Notes under the pieces: generated by a model
Seen by the model: only the letters and a program-made list of their open reading frames with translations
Databases searched by the model: none
Told to the model about the DNA's origin: nothing
Position numbers and translations under genes: made by a program
Origin: Oxytricha trifallax
Taxonomy: Eukaryota > Ciliophora > Spirotrichea > Sporadotrichida > Oxytrichidae
Length of the DNA stretch: 64,000 bases
NCBI GenBank assembly: GCA_000711775.1
Contig: ARYC01019178.1
Span: 1 to 64,000, forward strand
Reading direction: 5' to 3'
In this document: piece by piece, positions 23,200 through 35,042 of the stretch
Position numbering within the stretch: position 1 is the first letter of the stretch
Layout: the number at the start of each line of letters is the position of its first letter

Positions 23200-24410
23200 G
23201 AAAAAAAGGAACAGCAACAAATAGACAAAGTTAAAACATTTTAATGTTAAGACTGCTAAAATTTCTTCTCAGCTGAGTCTAGCTTGAAGAGGCATATCAA
23301 AGAGATACACTCTGGTAGAGCTAAGATCTACTTTAAGCATGATAAAGTATATGGTAAGTATTAGTGCACAACATGCATGAAGTCTTATTCAGCCAAAGTA
23401 AAGAGGCATATGCAAAAGCAACTCTTAAGCGAATTCTTGATTAAAGATGAATAAACTTAAAAGCTTATACCTGCTGAAAGAAAAAAGAACTCTCTTGAGT
23501 CATAATGAGAACAGGAGGAGAGGCTCAAGAGACAGAAGCGATTTGAATCAATGAATTAGCCAGCAAATGGTACTCTTATAGCATGTCTTTAAGAAAGATA
23601 TATGCATACACCTGCATTGAATGCAATTAATATTGGCAGCTGTATTGAAAATTACTTGCATTTTGACCTGCCAAACATGGCTAAAATTATAGTGGTTAAT
23701 GACTATGCTTACAAAGTATATCCTTTTAAGTATCTCATTAAAAACGAGCTGTATCAAAATGAATTTGCAAATGAATACATTATCTTGAGTGAGGGTTAGA
23801 AAAAAATGTTTAAAAACTTACTTAGACCGATGAAGTTACTCTTGAGTTTTTTGCATTAAGACTAAAAAAGTTTGAAATGACATTGAGAGAGTATCTCTAT
23901 CAAAATAGATAACCAGATGATTTAAATGAAATACTCATAGAAATGATTAAGGATGTATAAGAGTTTCATGAACTTGGGTATGTGCATAGAGATTTGAAGC
24001 CTGAAATTGTTATGTTAAATCTCTCTCCATTAGAAATAGTCGTCATTGATTTAAGATAAGAAATAATGACTTTGGCTAAGGTGCTTGGCACACAAGGACA
24101 CTTTAATATCAAAGAGAAGTGGACTAATGGCTCATTTCAGTGGGATGTATGAGCAGTTGCTGCAATAATCTCAGAGTGCGATATGGAAAGTATGTCTTAC
24201 TTTGGAACAGAGCACGAGAAACAATCAATAAGTTTGGCTTCTAAACATATACAACATGTTGATGTCTGCAATGAAATTAAGAAGCTTGTAGAGATGATAA
24301 TTGTATGAGCTCCAGCTTATCCTAGATAATCATTAGAAGACATACATGAACCACTACAGAGAGCTAGATTCAAGAGGTACTACAAAGATAAGCAGTTAAA
24401 ATTCATTTGA
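23200..24410 (+). pseudogene. TBE-A 57-kDa zinc-finger/kinase ORF, broken
   Basis: Two C2H2 fingers are visible (CQDCQNFFSAESSLKRHIKE, then CTTCMKSYSAKVKRHMQKQ), then a protein-kinase-like domain with VHRDLKPEIVMLN. The invariant Asn of HRDLKPEN is Ile here, and the DFG site reads DLR. In-frame TGA codons occur where TBE-B has TGG (for example near 24150) and again near 24307. The frame also breaks near 23505. The natural stop is TGA 24408-24410. The copy has lost both its frame and a catalytic residue. Confidence 0.82.
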
Positions 24411-24719
24411 TTAAAGTTAACTAATAATCATTAAATATACATTAAATTCATACAAAACTTGCGTTTTCTATACTAACCCCAATAAGACCCCAACTATACC
24501 CTACAAATTAAAGCACTAATAAACCTCACTCAGGCGTTTTGGGGTTTTGATTGTGATGAAAGAAGGAAGGAGACTAATTACTGTTATTTACATAGTTTAT
24601 AAGCAATAAGCATAGTCTTATTAAAACGCTTCAAAAGTAATGTAAAAATAAGTATTTTATAAAACAAACCTAAGAGTATGGTTTTGATTCAAGCTCACGA
24701 TATACACAGATTAAAATAC

Positions 24720-25103
24720 AGTTGAAGTTCTTGCATAATTATTCTGACAGTTATCAACTGCCGTAAGAATAAAATCTCTTGATTATTTAACTTCAACAAC
24801 ATTATTATTCGTGATATTAGTTACCACTGCTCTAACTGTCACTTTAAATTATCCCAAGTATGTCCAAGAACTTGTTAGCAATTCTTAAGAAGTTTTATAA
24901 AACATGAATAAAATAAGTTAAAACTAAGGATGTTGGAGTCACAGAATTTCCAGAAGTGTTATTAGTAAGCAGAATTTCGTATTGCTAAAATAAAAAAAAG
25001 GTTTAAAGTATCTTATTTTCTTAAATTTTATATGAGATTGGGCAAGCAGCTGAATTTGTTTATGTCCAGAGTACATCTTAAATCAATAAACCATCTCCCC
25101 AAT
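24720..25103 (-). CDS. MDS islands between TBE-A and TBE-B
   Basis: Starting at the TBE-B edge the minus strand reads LIQDVLWTQTNSAACPISYK, then QYEILLTNNTSGNSVTPTSL near 24990-24930. After a frame change (or a small IES) it reads KVTVRAVVTNITNNNVVEVK and DFILTAVDNCQNNYARTST near 24850-24740. VTVRAVVTN...FILTAVDNC is a typical extracellular beta-repeat. These segments continue the islands at 29.2 kb and 19.5 kb across the two transposons. Confidence 0.6.
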
Positions 25104-25184
25104 CAAAACCCCAAAACCCCTTAATGAGGTTTATAAGTGCTTTGATTTGTAGGGAATTTGTTAGGGGTTGGAGTTATTAATTAA

Positions 25185-26250
25185 ATGCGAGACAAAAATA
25201 GCAAGCTTTTGGGGTCTATTTATGATGAAGAGTATATAGATTTAATGTTTAACTGCGATATGGATGTGATATATACAGTGAATAAGTCAAACCAGTACTA
25301 AACTATCAGTATATTGCACTGCTCTTAAATTGAAGTCCATCAACTGTTTGATCCCACTGTTTTATAGCACTTCAATTAAAGCAATAGTAGCTGAATTCTT
25401 AGCCTAAGAGGTAGTCAAAGTTTCTATAGAAGCATATTGACTATCTTATTTATGAAAAAACTTTGAAGTATTGGGCTCACTTCTCTTTAGACCAACGAGC
25501 TACTATGTTTCATCGCCAGTTCCCTGAGTTGAAGATCTCTGCTTAGTCTATAGCCAACATCTATAAACGAAATGGTATCTCTTACAAAGGTGTGAATCGT
25601 ATCAAGAGAGTGATTTATTTCACTCAGCCATTTTACAACAATAACCTAAATTATATTTATAATTAAATGCAGAAAGCCTAATAGAATAATATTAAGTTTT
25701 TACATGCTGACAAGGCTATGTTTACCTTCAACACTTTCATCTAGAAGTCTTGGAATAAAAGGCATAGTAATAAAGAGGTATATGACTAAAGGGTCAAGGT
25801 ATAAACAATGGCGATTCTTGGAGAAATTAGCGAGGATGCTGGTTTAGAATCTTATGTTATTCATCCTCGCTCTATCAAAACAGAGCAGTATATAAAGTTC
25901 TTCGAACAGCTGAGAGAGAAGTACCCCAAATAAGAGAGAGAGTACTATTTGTTGATAATCTTTCTGTTCATAAGACTAAAGAAACAAGGAAGAGTTATGA
26001 ACAACTTAGAATAACGCCAGTTTTTAACGTGCCTTACAGTCCATAGTTTAATGGAATTTACTTTTACTGGGGTATATTAAAAAACCATTACAAGAAACTG
26101 CTGCTCTACCACTTGATGCATGACCTACCTATCGATACAGTAGACTTTATTAAAAGCACAGCAAAGAGAGTAGATAATTAATTGGCTTAAAAGTGTGCTT
26201 AAGAAGTGAGAGTGAATGTATATAAATATGTTTTTTAGTTAAGTTAATGA
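25185..26250 (+). pseudogene. TBE-B 42-kDa transposase with mutated catalytic Glu
   Basis: ATG 25185 to TGA 26248-26250. The C-terminal core is well conserved with TBE-A: first Asp in FLHADKAMFTF, second in LFVDNLSVHKTKE. At the third catalytic position the sequence is SPQFNGIYFYW, Tyr instead of Glu, so the active site is incomplete. A GA-repeat near 25930 shifts the frame just before the second Asp and another break lies in the N-terminal third. Both the frame and chemistry are lost, so this copy would depend on transposase from elsewhere. Confidence 0.88.
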
Positions 26251-26262
26251 ATATATAAGTCC

Positions 26263-27047
26263 CATTTAAAAATCTTTAGAGGGAGCAGGCTTCTCTTTCT
26301 TTTCTTCTACTTCTTGCTTCCCTCCTCCTATGTTTCTTTTCTTGCTGCCAGCTCTAGCATCTATGTTCATTGACTTTGGAGGCTAAATATTTTAATAAAG
26401 TCTCTTGCTAACTTCATACTTTGTCTGCGACTTTCGCTCTCTGTGAAGCTTGCTCTATTCCTTCATCATGAAGATGCCAGTACCAGATTTTTCTAAAGAG
26501 TTAAGCTAAAAATCTTACTTGAAATATAAGGGTGCTTCTGCAGCTCTGATAGCCAGCTCTCACTTATCTTGATCCCTTGTTTGTCTTTATCTTCTGAAGA
26601 GATGCTGTACCTTTTCTCATGAGATTCTTGAATAATTTCTTTCAAGAGATCACCTTTAATTGTTGCAAGTATGCCAAAGATAAAGTTTCTTTCAGGAAGT
26701 TTATTTGACAACTGCTTCTTAGTAGACAGGTACTGCGAAACCTCTGGGCCGTTCATAGCATCATTATATAAGTTAGTAACTGAAATCTCTGGATAGTTTG
26801 GAATCTCTGCAAACTTTACTTCTTAAGTTTCCAATTCTTTCTTCTCTTCGCAAAGTATCGCTCTTAAAAATGAAATTTTAGTACCTTCCATCGTTGGCAA
26901 GAACAAACCAACTAAATAGTCAAGATAAGCTTCTATGAATTCATTTACTTGCTGCACCAGGTAGCGGAGCAAATCCTCCTTGCTTCTAAATCTTTGAATC
27001 AATTCTTGTGCTTGCACTCTTTTCATTGCATCATTCATTGACTCCAT
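26263..27047 (-). CDS. TBE-B 22-kDa ORF
   Basis: Start ATG at 27047 (MESMNDAMKRVQAQELIQRF). The frame is open through TAA (Gln, near 26823) with FIEAYLDYLVGLFLPTMEG, then SVTNLYNDAMNGPEVSQYL and ESWLSELQKHPYISSKIF. A basic tail (NIDARAGSKKRNIGGGKQEV) lies near 26370-26310. The exact TGA stop is uncertain because the frame stays open into the convergent transposase gene. It is conserved across the TBE copies here, and its function is unknown. No break is evident, unlike in TBE-A. Confidence 0.75.
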
Positions 27048-27628
27048 CTTGTTTACAGATCTTAGAAATGATTTTCAAATTTAAGTTTATTGATTTCAAT
27101 TATTTACCTCTGTAAAATTACTATTAAATATGGGCATCCTATTGGAGGTCAACCTCTAAGAAGGACATGGAGAAGGTTTTGAGAACTAGTTTCAAACTTA
27201 AGAGATTGATATCAATTTCTACTGTTATAGTTCCATATTATTAAATTTAAATTGGTGCGTACTTAATTAAGAGCAGCTCCTAAAATGCTAGTACTTAATT
27301 AGGAGCACCCTAATTTTAATCATAAAATCACAAAATACCTCCTAAAGCTGTACGTACTTATTTAGGTGCACCTCCTAAATTGGTACGTACTATAATCAAC
27401 TTATTATTTATAGTAAAAATTGTAACTTTTTAACCCATATTTAGAGCTGGATCGTCTCTTAACACTCATATTTCTCCTCTAATACTCAAAGAACTTCCCT
27501 TGAAACTTTAAGGATTGCAAAGCTCTCATATAAGCTCTCAGTTATAGAAGCAGTTTTATAATTTAAATTCAAGTTTAAATATGAGCGCAAACACTTGAAG
27601 AAAAACAACAGCACTTCCATCAAACTAA

Positions 27629-29031
27629 ATGACACTTACCTTCGGCAGCAATAAAAAGTGTGATAGCTGTGAGATGAACTCACTTAAAGAACAACCAGAG
27701 CTATCACTTAAGGTCTTTGTTATTAAAATAGAAATTAATAATAGAAAATAAATGGCAAACAAGTGTGTCGGAGACAGAGAGGAGGAGAAAGTTAGAAATG
27801 AAGTTTCTATGTAAGCAGAGGAAGTTGAAGTATATTTTTGTGAGAAGTGTGAAAGAGACTTCACTCATAAATCTAGCTGGTACAGGCATATGAAGGTCCA
27901 TAAGGAAGCTAAGCCTACTGTATACTTAAAGCATGACAAAGTTTATGGAAAGTATGATTGCTTTGAGTGCCATAAGCAGTACTCTCATACAAGAGACTTA
28001 AAGAAGAATCTTTTAAAAGCGCACAAGAAAGAGATAGAAGTTGAAGATTAAGACACTCAACTGAAGTTGCTCAACAAGAGAAAAGCAAGGGAACCTCTTA
28101 AAGCTGCTGAGCTTTAACAAGCAAGCGAATCAGAGTATGTGAGGTTTGCACGTAATCTCTTAGCATTAGATGTCGCTAAAATCATGATTAAAATATAATA
28201 CAAGAAAATTCCAGTACTATCATAGATTGATTTAGATACTTCTCTCTAAAGCTACCTAATTCTAGAGAACTCCTATGACAAGAAAGTTATTAAGGATCAT
28301 CAGTATGCTTACAAGGTATATCCTTTCAACTATCTCCTTAGTGATGATAAATATTAAATGGAGTTTACTAATGAGTATTAAGTACTCACTCAGGCTAAGT
28401 TTAAAGAGTGCAAATACTTAATAAAGCTAGATGCTGTTCTCCTAGCCAAAGATCATGAGGCTTTCAGACTACCACTCTTTGAAATGACACTCAGAGATTT
28501 CATATCTGATCAAAGAAATCATAGATAGCTTGCATTAATAGCAACCTAAGCTATTCAAGGTATCAAAGAACTTCATAAGTTAGGCTTTGTTCACAGGGAT
28601 CTCAAGCCTGAGAATATAATGTTGAACTTTTCACCCGTGACAGTAACAATTATTGATTTCAACAGAGTATTAAGAGTGGAATTATCAAGGCTTGGAAGTG
28701 TAATGGGAACTCCAGGCTATTATCCAGAAAGAGAAGACTGGAGAGATGGTGACTTCCTATGGGATGTGTGGGCTATGGAAGCAATAATCATAGAGTGTGA
28801 TATGCCGCGCAATGAATACTACTCTACAAGGTGCGAGAAGGATGCCAAACAAAGAATAAAGCAATTTATTGACAAAACAAGAGCATCTCAATCAATGAAA
28901 CAAATGGCAGAGTCAATAATAATAAAACCAAACTCAAGATCAGACATATCAATAGAGCAGATAGAGTTGTGGTTAAGTAAGATAAACTTCAGGCCTCTAC
29001 CACATGATCCAAAAGTGCATTTTAGTGATTA
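27629..29031 (+). CDS. TBE-B 57-kDa zinc-finger/protein-kinase ORF, essentially intact
   Basis: ATG 27629 follows an in-frame TGA at 27596. About 465 codons stay open with TAA/TAG as Gln. The first C2H2 finger is complete (CEKCERDFTHKSSWYRHMKV). The second has Asn where the first His should be (CFECHKQYSHTRDLKKN). The kin-like domain has HRDLKPENIMLN, DFN in place of DFG, GTPGYYPERE and WDVWAMEAIIIECD, but no clear Gly-rich loop. The family stop context ttttgagtga has lost one base (ttttagtgat), so the true C-terminus is extended or altered. Zinc finger plus kinase is characteristic of TBE elements. Its target is unknown. Confidence 0.85.
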
Positions 29032-29164
29032 AATTAAATAAATTTACTATAAATTTCACATTAAAACCTATTAATAATCCCAACCCCTAACAAATTTCCT
29101 ACAAATCAAAGCACTTATGAACCTCATTAAGGGGTTTTGGGGTTTTTAATATAAATCGATAATT

Positions 29165-29425
29165 TTATCAGTAAATTAATTCGTAGGTGGCACTGTAACT
29201 ACCACCAGTTCACATGAATCTTAAAAAATAATTACTTACTTATTTTTTTATTTTAAATCTTGAATGAGATTTAGAGTGACTGTATAAGAATTAAATTGCC
29301 TATTTTATGCAATATATCCATAGACTGTGATTACTGCACTTTTACCTGCATATGTTCTATCATTTGTTTAAAACATGAAATTCCCAGTTATTGGCTAATC
29401 TAACGTCAGTACACTGTTTAATTCT
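29165..29425 (-). CDS. MDS island directly flanking TBE-B
   Basis: The minus strand reads ELNSVLTLDQPITGNFMFQT, NDRTYAGKSAVITVYGYIAQ and FNSYTVTLNLIQDL (29420-29265), then, after an AT-rich patch, DSCELVVVTVPPTN (about 29212-29170) towards the transposon edge. It is the same beta-repeat style as the islands at 24.7-25.1 kb on the other side of TBE-B. Confidence 0.6.
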
Positions 29426-29504
29426 ATAATATTCATTATAAAAAATATTCTAAATTAACTTTATAATACATAACAGAAATAATTAAAATAATTTATTCTA
29501 TTCC

Positions 29505-29825
29505 AGAAGCTGTTGACAGAGTACCATTAACAGCAACAGTGGTAACCGCTGTTGAGCAGCCTGCTTGATAAGTTGAATATGCAAAATGCGAGGGTTATCC
29601 AATATAGATGCCTGCATAAACTTGATCGTAAGCAGAAGGATTAGGATCAAGTGCGTAATTTATAATTCAAAATTACTAAATTTAATTTAAAATAATCAAT
29701 ATATGTCACACAAAATATTATATGAATAGAAAAGAGCATCGCAACTTAAAGTTATCTCATCTGTGGTCAGAGGAAAAAGGGCAAAATTATATGGATCGTA
29801 ACTTTAAGGACCAGGAGGTAAAAAT
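29505..29825 (-). CDS. MDS islands of the large surface-protein gene
   Basis: Two islands. About 29818-29720 reads PPGPQSYDPYNFALFPLTTD then EITLSCDALFYS. About 29655-29500 reads YALDPNPSAYDQVYAGIYIG, PSHFAYSTYQAGCSTAVTT and VAVNGTLSTASGIE. A 70-bp AT-rich stretch (about 29655-29720) separates them and is a candidate conventional IES. These are among the clearest coding signals in the locus, rich in P, D, G, A and C. Confidence 0.6.
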
Positions 29826-29989
29826 ATAATATAAATTAATAGATTTTTAATTATTTTTTCCAAATACATTACGATTAAATTACGATTTTAATTTATTCTT
29901 ATTATAGTGCTTTTTATTATTGTAAAATTTTGTCCAATTTTATATTTTGTGTCTTATAAATATTGAAGGATATAAGAGATTTGGAAAAT

Positions 29990-30460
29990 TAATTAAAAAT
30001 TTGGGGAAGAAGATTACTGCCCCCAACATTAAATTTAATATTGTTTGACAATAAAAATATTAGAAACTTATAAATTTTAATTACTATTATCTTGTACTAC
30101 TTTTACTAAACAACTTTTATTAATATAAAATTTTCAATTTACATAATTATACTTTATCAAATAATATATTAAAAACAATGCTAAAATAATTATTTTAATA
30201 AATAAATAATGTGATTTTCATTAAAATGTGAATTCATTATCAAGGTAGAAATGATATTTGAAGCTATAATAAAAATAACTATATCATAATTAATTATATA
30301 GATTCTTTGGAAATTATAAAATTTAAATATTTCTATGGATGGGGCGGGAAACTTCCAAAGGAGGCAGGAAACTACCTTTTTGAGGGAAAAAAACTTCCCT
30401 CCTTGGGTGCATATAATATTTTGGGGGGCAGGAAACTTCCTCCCCCAAAAATTTAGTAAA
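29990..30460. repeat. Inverted repeat of family Q, copy 1
   Basis: The motif ggggaagaagattactgcccccaacattaaattt at the left faces ggggcaggaaacttcctcccccaaaaattt at the right, with further gggcgggaaacttcc repeats inside. The same pattern (a GGGGCAGGAAACTTCC-like core next to AACATTTAAATTT, opposed on the other side) occurs at 55.27-56.04 and 58.89-59.30 kb. No ORF is supported. A small non-autonomous element is likely. Confidence 0.5.
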
Positions 30461-31358
30461 AATGGTGTCAACTAATTTTTATTAACTAATATAGTATGGT
30501 AACTATTAGATAAAGAATTACAATTAGCTCGATTTACTAAAGATTTTACCTATTGTCTCATTCATTGTGCGAGATAATTTTGTTTTATGTTTTTGATGAA
30601 TTGTTATTTGATTTTAATTTCAAAATTCAAATTGGATTATCTAGCTCTATGAAATGAAAAAAAATTAATGAAGATAGTAAATCCTGCTATTTTCAATTCT
30701 TTATCGATCATTTATCATATTGTCTAAGTTTCAACAAAGTTAGTTGCCTCGAATTTAAATGATAAATTGATTTATTATAAATGAATTCCTACAATGACGA
30801 TCACATTTTACCATTTTAAAACATATCTTGAATAACAATTAAAAAATTTCACCTAAAAAAATTGGAAAATTATTTACAAATATTCTTAAAATTGAGTTTA
30901 TATTAATAAATTCCTCAATAATTTAACTTTCATTACGAATACTTCCAGCCATTTATTTTATATAGTTTATTATATTCATCTTTTTATTAGTTTATTAAAA
31001 AAGACACTACTAAAATATTTTTAAAGGTGTAATCCCTTGAAATGAACTTGACAATGTTCCTTAAGGAAAAGTGGAAACAGTGTATACTATAAAAATTTAT
31101 TTATTTGGAAAATGTTATGGAATATTTACAAAAAAATCTTTATGAATAACGAAATTTTAGAATATAAATATATTTCAAAATTTATATTAATCAGTGTTAC
31201 AAAATATATTATAAATTTTTTTATTTTAGCCTTATAGAAAAAAGTCTATAATCTTTATCATTTTTAATATAATATAAATTTATTATAAGAATACAAATTT
31301 AAATAATCATAAATTTTTAATAGATATAATTAATTTAAAACTTTTTTTATTAGATAAT
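30461..31358. other. AT-rich spacer
   Basis: AT-rich DNA between family Q copy 1 and inverted-repeat element L. No coding island or repeat was recognised. Confidence 0.4.
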
Positions 31359-32201
31359 TGTTCAGACCGAGACCCCCTCCCCCATCAAACCGAGAATCTC
31401 GATTTCTTTTACTTTTATTGTTTAATAAATTTCTTGACCTTCGGGCAGATATTACTATTAAAAAAGAATTTGATAAGTTCCACTACGTTTGTCGATTTTT
31501 TTTTTAGAACAGAGTAATAATATGATTTAATTGATAGACATAAATTTGAATTTAAAATTTTTCATAACTTAAATCACTTACACTCTACTATATAGTAAAA
31601 ATTAATATAAAATTTTTCCTATTATTTTTAACTTTATTTAAATATAAAAACTTTTATTGTTATTACTTATTTAGTTAATCAATATTAAAATCTTATTTCT
31701 TAAGCTTAGTTTATTGAAAAATTAAAGAAAATATTTTATGTTTAGGATTACCATTTCAATAAACTAAGCTTAAGAAATAAGATTTTAATATTGATTAACT
31801 AAATAAGTAATAACAATAAAAGTTTTTATATTTAAATGAAGTTAAAAATAATAGGAAAAATTTTTATATTAATTTTTACTATATAGTAGAGTGTAAGTGA
31901 TTTAAGTTATGAAAAATTTTAAATTCAAATTTATGTCTATCAATTAAATCATATTATTACTCATGATAGTGAAGATTAAAGTTTATTATAAATATTTCCC
32001 TATGGGAGTATGTTCTAAAAAAAAGTCGACAGACGTAGTGGAACTTATCAAATTCTTTTTTAATAGTAATATCTGCCCGAAGTGCAAGAAATTTATTAAA
32101 CAATAAAAGTAAAAGAAATGGAGATTCTCGGTTTGAGGGGGGAGGGGGTCTTGGATGAGGGGGAGAGGGGTGATCTCGGCAGAGGGGGTCTCGGTCAGAA
32201 C
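31359..32201. mobile_element. Foldback element L
   Basis: Long inverted arms (about 360 bp or more) meet at a short centre near 31738. Ends carry ttcagaccgagaccccctcc and its complement. The 7-bp sequence AGATAAT is repeated directly at 31352-31358 and 32202-32208, fitting a target duplication. The right arm has extra G-rich sequence (32120-32190), so the arms differ near the ends. No ORF was found. The 7-8-bp duplication suggests a hAT-like or Mutator-like mover rather than the TBE type. Confidence 0.8.
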
Positions 32202-32689
32202 AGATAATCTTAAATTAGAAATATCTTAGAATAATAATTATCTATGAAATAAACAAGTATTTATTTAAAATTGTATAGGATATTAGTATCTTCATCGTTT
32301 ATAATATATATTAAATAATATTCATAGTTTGTGCCTAAGCATCTTGTTTTAAAATAAATAGACATCAAATTAATACACTTTATATATATCCTAAATATAA
32401 TAAATTATTGAAGAAATTTTGTGATGAACAAATATTTTATTTAATAAATTAATATAAAAATTACTTTAAAATATAAAAATTAGAATGAGATTATTTTCCT
32501 AATTATTTTTAATTTTGAGGTTTTGTTAGATTTTTTATAAATCTAATATTAAAGTAATTTATTATTACTATTAAATAAATTAAAAAATTAAACTGCATTT
32601 AATATTTTTAATATAATGAAGAGGTTTATTTATTGTTACTTGATTGAATGAAATAACGAAACCTACGTTTTTGAATTATATTTAATAAA

Positions 32690-32915
32690 TTAATTAGATT
32701 TTGCTATATGATTTAGCTGGTAATCCACCCAAAGTTATATAAAAAATCATAATAGTTATGATTGATAATAATTTTGAAGGTATCACATCAAATCGTTTAT
32801 GACAATTAAAATTTTATATTTATTCTAAAGTTTCTTAGAAATTCTTTGTATAACCTCCAAGAATGAAGCCATATAATGGATTGTAAACCGCCCTTTATAT
32901 AACACTATCAGACAA
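32690..32915 (-). CDS. MDS islands, beta-propeller-like sequence
   Basis: The minus strand gives SDSVIQRAVYNPLYGFILGG then YTKNFQET (about 32905-32825) and MIFYITLGGLPAKSYSKI (about 32755-32700). GFILGGYT and ITLGG are reminiscent of beta-propeller strands, but a fold cannot be assigned by eye. Strand and style match the rest of the 17.7-40.5 kb locus. Confidence 0.45.
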
Positions 32916-32919
32916 AATA

Positions 32920-34030
32920 ATAGATTACTTGGTAAAATAAATTAAATCATATCACTATTCACTAATTCATAAAACAAATTTAGAATGAATAATCATTAAA
33001 TAAGAGATACTTTTTCATTGATTGTGATATTATTTATTTTTCAAGAATAATTAATCATAATTCTGCTCTGAAAATAAAGAATTCGAAATTTAAGTAATTA
33101 TTAGATAATAAAACTTTTAATTTTCCTTAGCTACAATTATACTTTCATTAAACTTAAAGATTTTTTTATCAATATAAGAGTTTTTAACTGTAAAAAATTT
33201 AAGCTTAATCATAGTGATGGTTTCCATCATTTAAAATCCCCAAGAACCCTTAATGTTTCTTTATTTTTTTATTATATTAGTAATTTTAAGAGTTAGGGCT
33301 AGATAACTATAGTTATCATTTAATGGTTTATATTTTAATTTTCTATGAATATTGAATGTCCTTTATATTTATTTTTTTTAGATTTACTTTGTCAATAGAT
33401 AAAACTTTTATAATTTGGTTATAATTTTATGATTAATAATAAGCTTTAAAATTTCACTGAATATTTTTTAAATAAGCAGTATAATTATTGATTTTATGAA
33501 AATAAATACTTCAATAGAAAAAAATGATACATAATGGAAAGAAGAGAAAATAACTTTTATGTAGGAGATATATTTAGAATGAAACATTTTAAAGCTATAT
33601 CATAAATAATTATTTAGGGAAAAAATAAATTAAATAAAGAAATAAATTATTTAAGTCCCAAAAAACCCTAATCCCTTAATTTGAGCTAATCAAGGAAATT
33701 CATTTGCACATTCCTTAATTCCCTTTTGCTTGTACAATTCTCATTAAATGAATTTAATTTTTTTTAAATATTATCAGCTGGCTATTGTGAATGTTTTAAA
33801 TTATTCAAATATTTTAATAATATCATTTTAATTAAATTAAGCAATTAATATATAAAGAAATAAATTGGTATAAATAATAATCTATTTTAATAATAATCGA
33901 ATATATCTGTCAAAAATGCTTAGCCTCTTAGAGTTATTTTATTGACAACAAAGTAAATCAGTTTTGATTGATCATTAATTCATCAATATTTTATATTATT
34001 TTTTAAATAATAATTAAAATGATTATTTTT
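32920..34030. other. AT-rich spacer
   Basis: AT-rich DNA without a convincing coding island. It lies between MDS islands and the composite inverted-repeat element at 34.04-37.35 kb. Confidence 0.4.
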
Positions 34031-34044
34031 AAATTTTGGGTAAT

Positions 34045-34190
34045 GACGTCAGGACGCCCCACGCCACACTCCCAGTTAGAACGTCCCATGTGACATTAGG
34101 GCGTCCCATGTGATGTCAGGACGTCCCGGGTGACGTCAGGACATCAAATGTGACGTCAATGCATCTAAGGTGACGTCAGGGCGTCTCATA
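34045..34190 (+). repeat. Left array of 20-bp direct repeats (about 7 units)
   Basis: Units are variants of tgacgtcaggacgtcccatg, for example at 34089-34108, 34109-34128 and 34129-34148. Each contains the palindrome TGACGTCA or a variant. The array is strikingly GC-rich in an AT-rich setting and its complement appears at 37200-37345. Confidence 0.85.
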
Positions 34191-35042
34191 ATAAAGAATT
34201 AAATATACCAAAATTATTTTTATTTGACAATAAATTTTAGAATTTTTCATGATTACATGGCAATTTTAGAATAAGTATTTAAACTTTGAATGAACTGATC
34301 AAAGCTCTCGACTTTGTTATTGAATATAATATTCAGTCTTAGATCGTGATTTTTAAAAATTATTGCTAAAGTTCTAAAGATTCTAATGTTTAATTCTTTA
34401 AAAATAAGTTTTTAATATAATCAAAAATAATTTCAAATACAATCCTAATCGATAATTATAGCGAATTCCTTGATTGATTTTTTAAAAAGATTATTCAAAT
34501 AAATTAAATTTAATTTCAAAAATAAAATTTGAAATGTAATTTTATTGATTAATACAACTCTTAGGTAATTTATAATAATTTTGATCAATTATTATTATCT
34601 CTTTTAGATAATTTTAGTTGATAACCAATTTGCTAAAAATTATAAATATATATTTACTTGGTGGATAAGTAAAGTAGGATATTTTTTTTTCAATAAAAAT
34701 ATGATCTATTTCAAAAACATATTGAAAAAATCGATATTTTCTATTATTTTTAATAAATTAAAAAGAAATTGTTAGCATTTATATATTCAATTTGCAAAGA
34801 TGTTTTATTTTTATAAAATTCATTTAGCATTTTAATAAATTTATTAATTATATAATAGTATTTAATTTCTAATCAGCAATTACCCTCGTCTTAATATATT
34901 ATAACATTAATTTTAAATTAAAACAATAAGTATTATTTTGTTATTAAACCTTTATAGTTGACTTAATATGATTAAAATTTTAGTTTTATTATAATAAGCT
35001 TAAGCTATATAAATAAATATAATTAAAAAAATTGAATAATTT

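Larger units (their letters stand above)
19536..24549 (+). mobile_element. TBE-A, complete telomere-bearing element with a nested insert
   Basis: The left end caaaaccccaaaaccca (19536) and right end ggggttttg (24541-24549) carry the hypotrich telomere repeat in inverted orientation. The 3-bp target ATT is duplicated at 19533-19535 and 24550-24552. Length is 5,014 bp, but removing the 974-bp insert plus its 3-bp duplication gives 4,037 bp, close to TBE-B (4,044 bp). Gene order is transposase (+), 22-kDa ORF (-), 57-kDa zinc-finger/kinase (+). All three ORFs carry frameshifts, lost start or stop changes, so the copy is not autonomous. Confidence 0.93.
25104..29147 (+). mobile_element. TBE-B, complete telomere-bearing element
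   Basis: 4,044 bp with inverted terminal repeats of about 77 bp starting caaaaccccaaaacccc (25104-25120) and ending ggggttttggggtttt (29131-29146). AAT is duplicated on both sides (25101-25103 and 29148-29150), an ANT target. Gene order is 42-kDa transposase (+), 22-kDa ORF (-), 57-kDa zinc-finger/kinase (+). It sits between coding islands of the large minus-strand gene and so forms part of an IES. Confidence 0.94.

Noticed and set aside
30190..30471. 93-codon minus-strand ORF
   Set aside because: It lies across repeated G-rich motifs of family Q and dissolves into low-complexity AT-rich DNA. No homologue-like features.
34045..34190. CRISPR-like repeat array
   Set aside because: The 20-bp units are directly adjacent with no unique spacers, have a matching inverted array at 37.2 kb, and the organism is eukaryotic.
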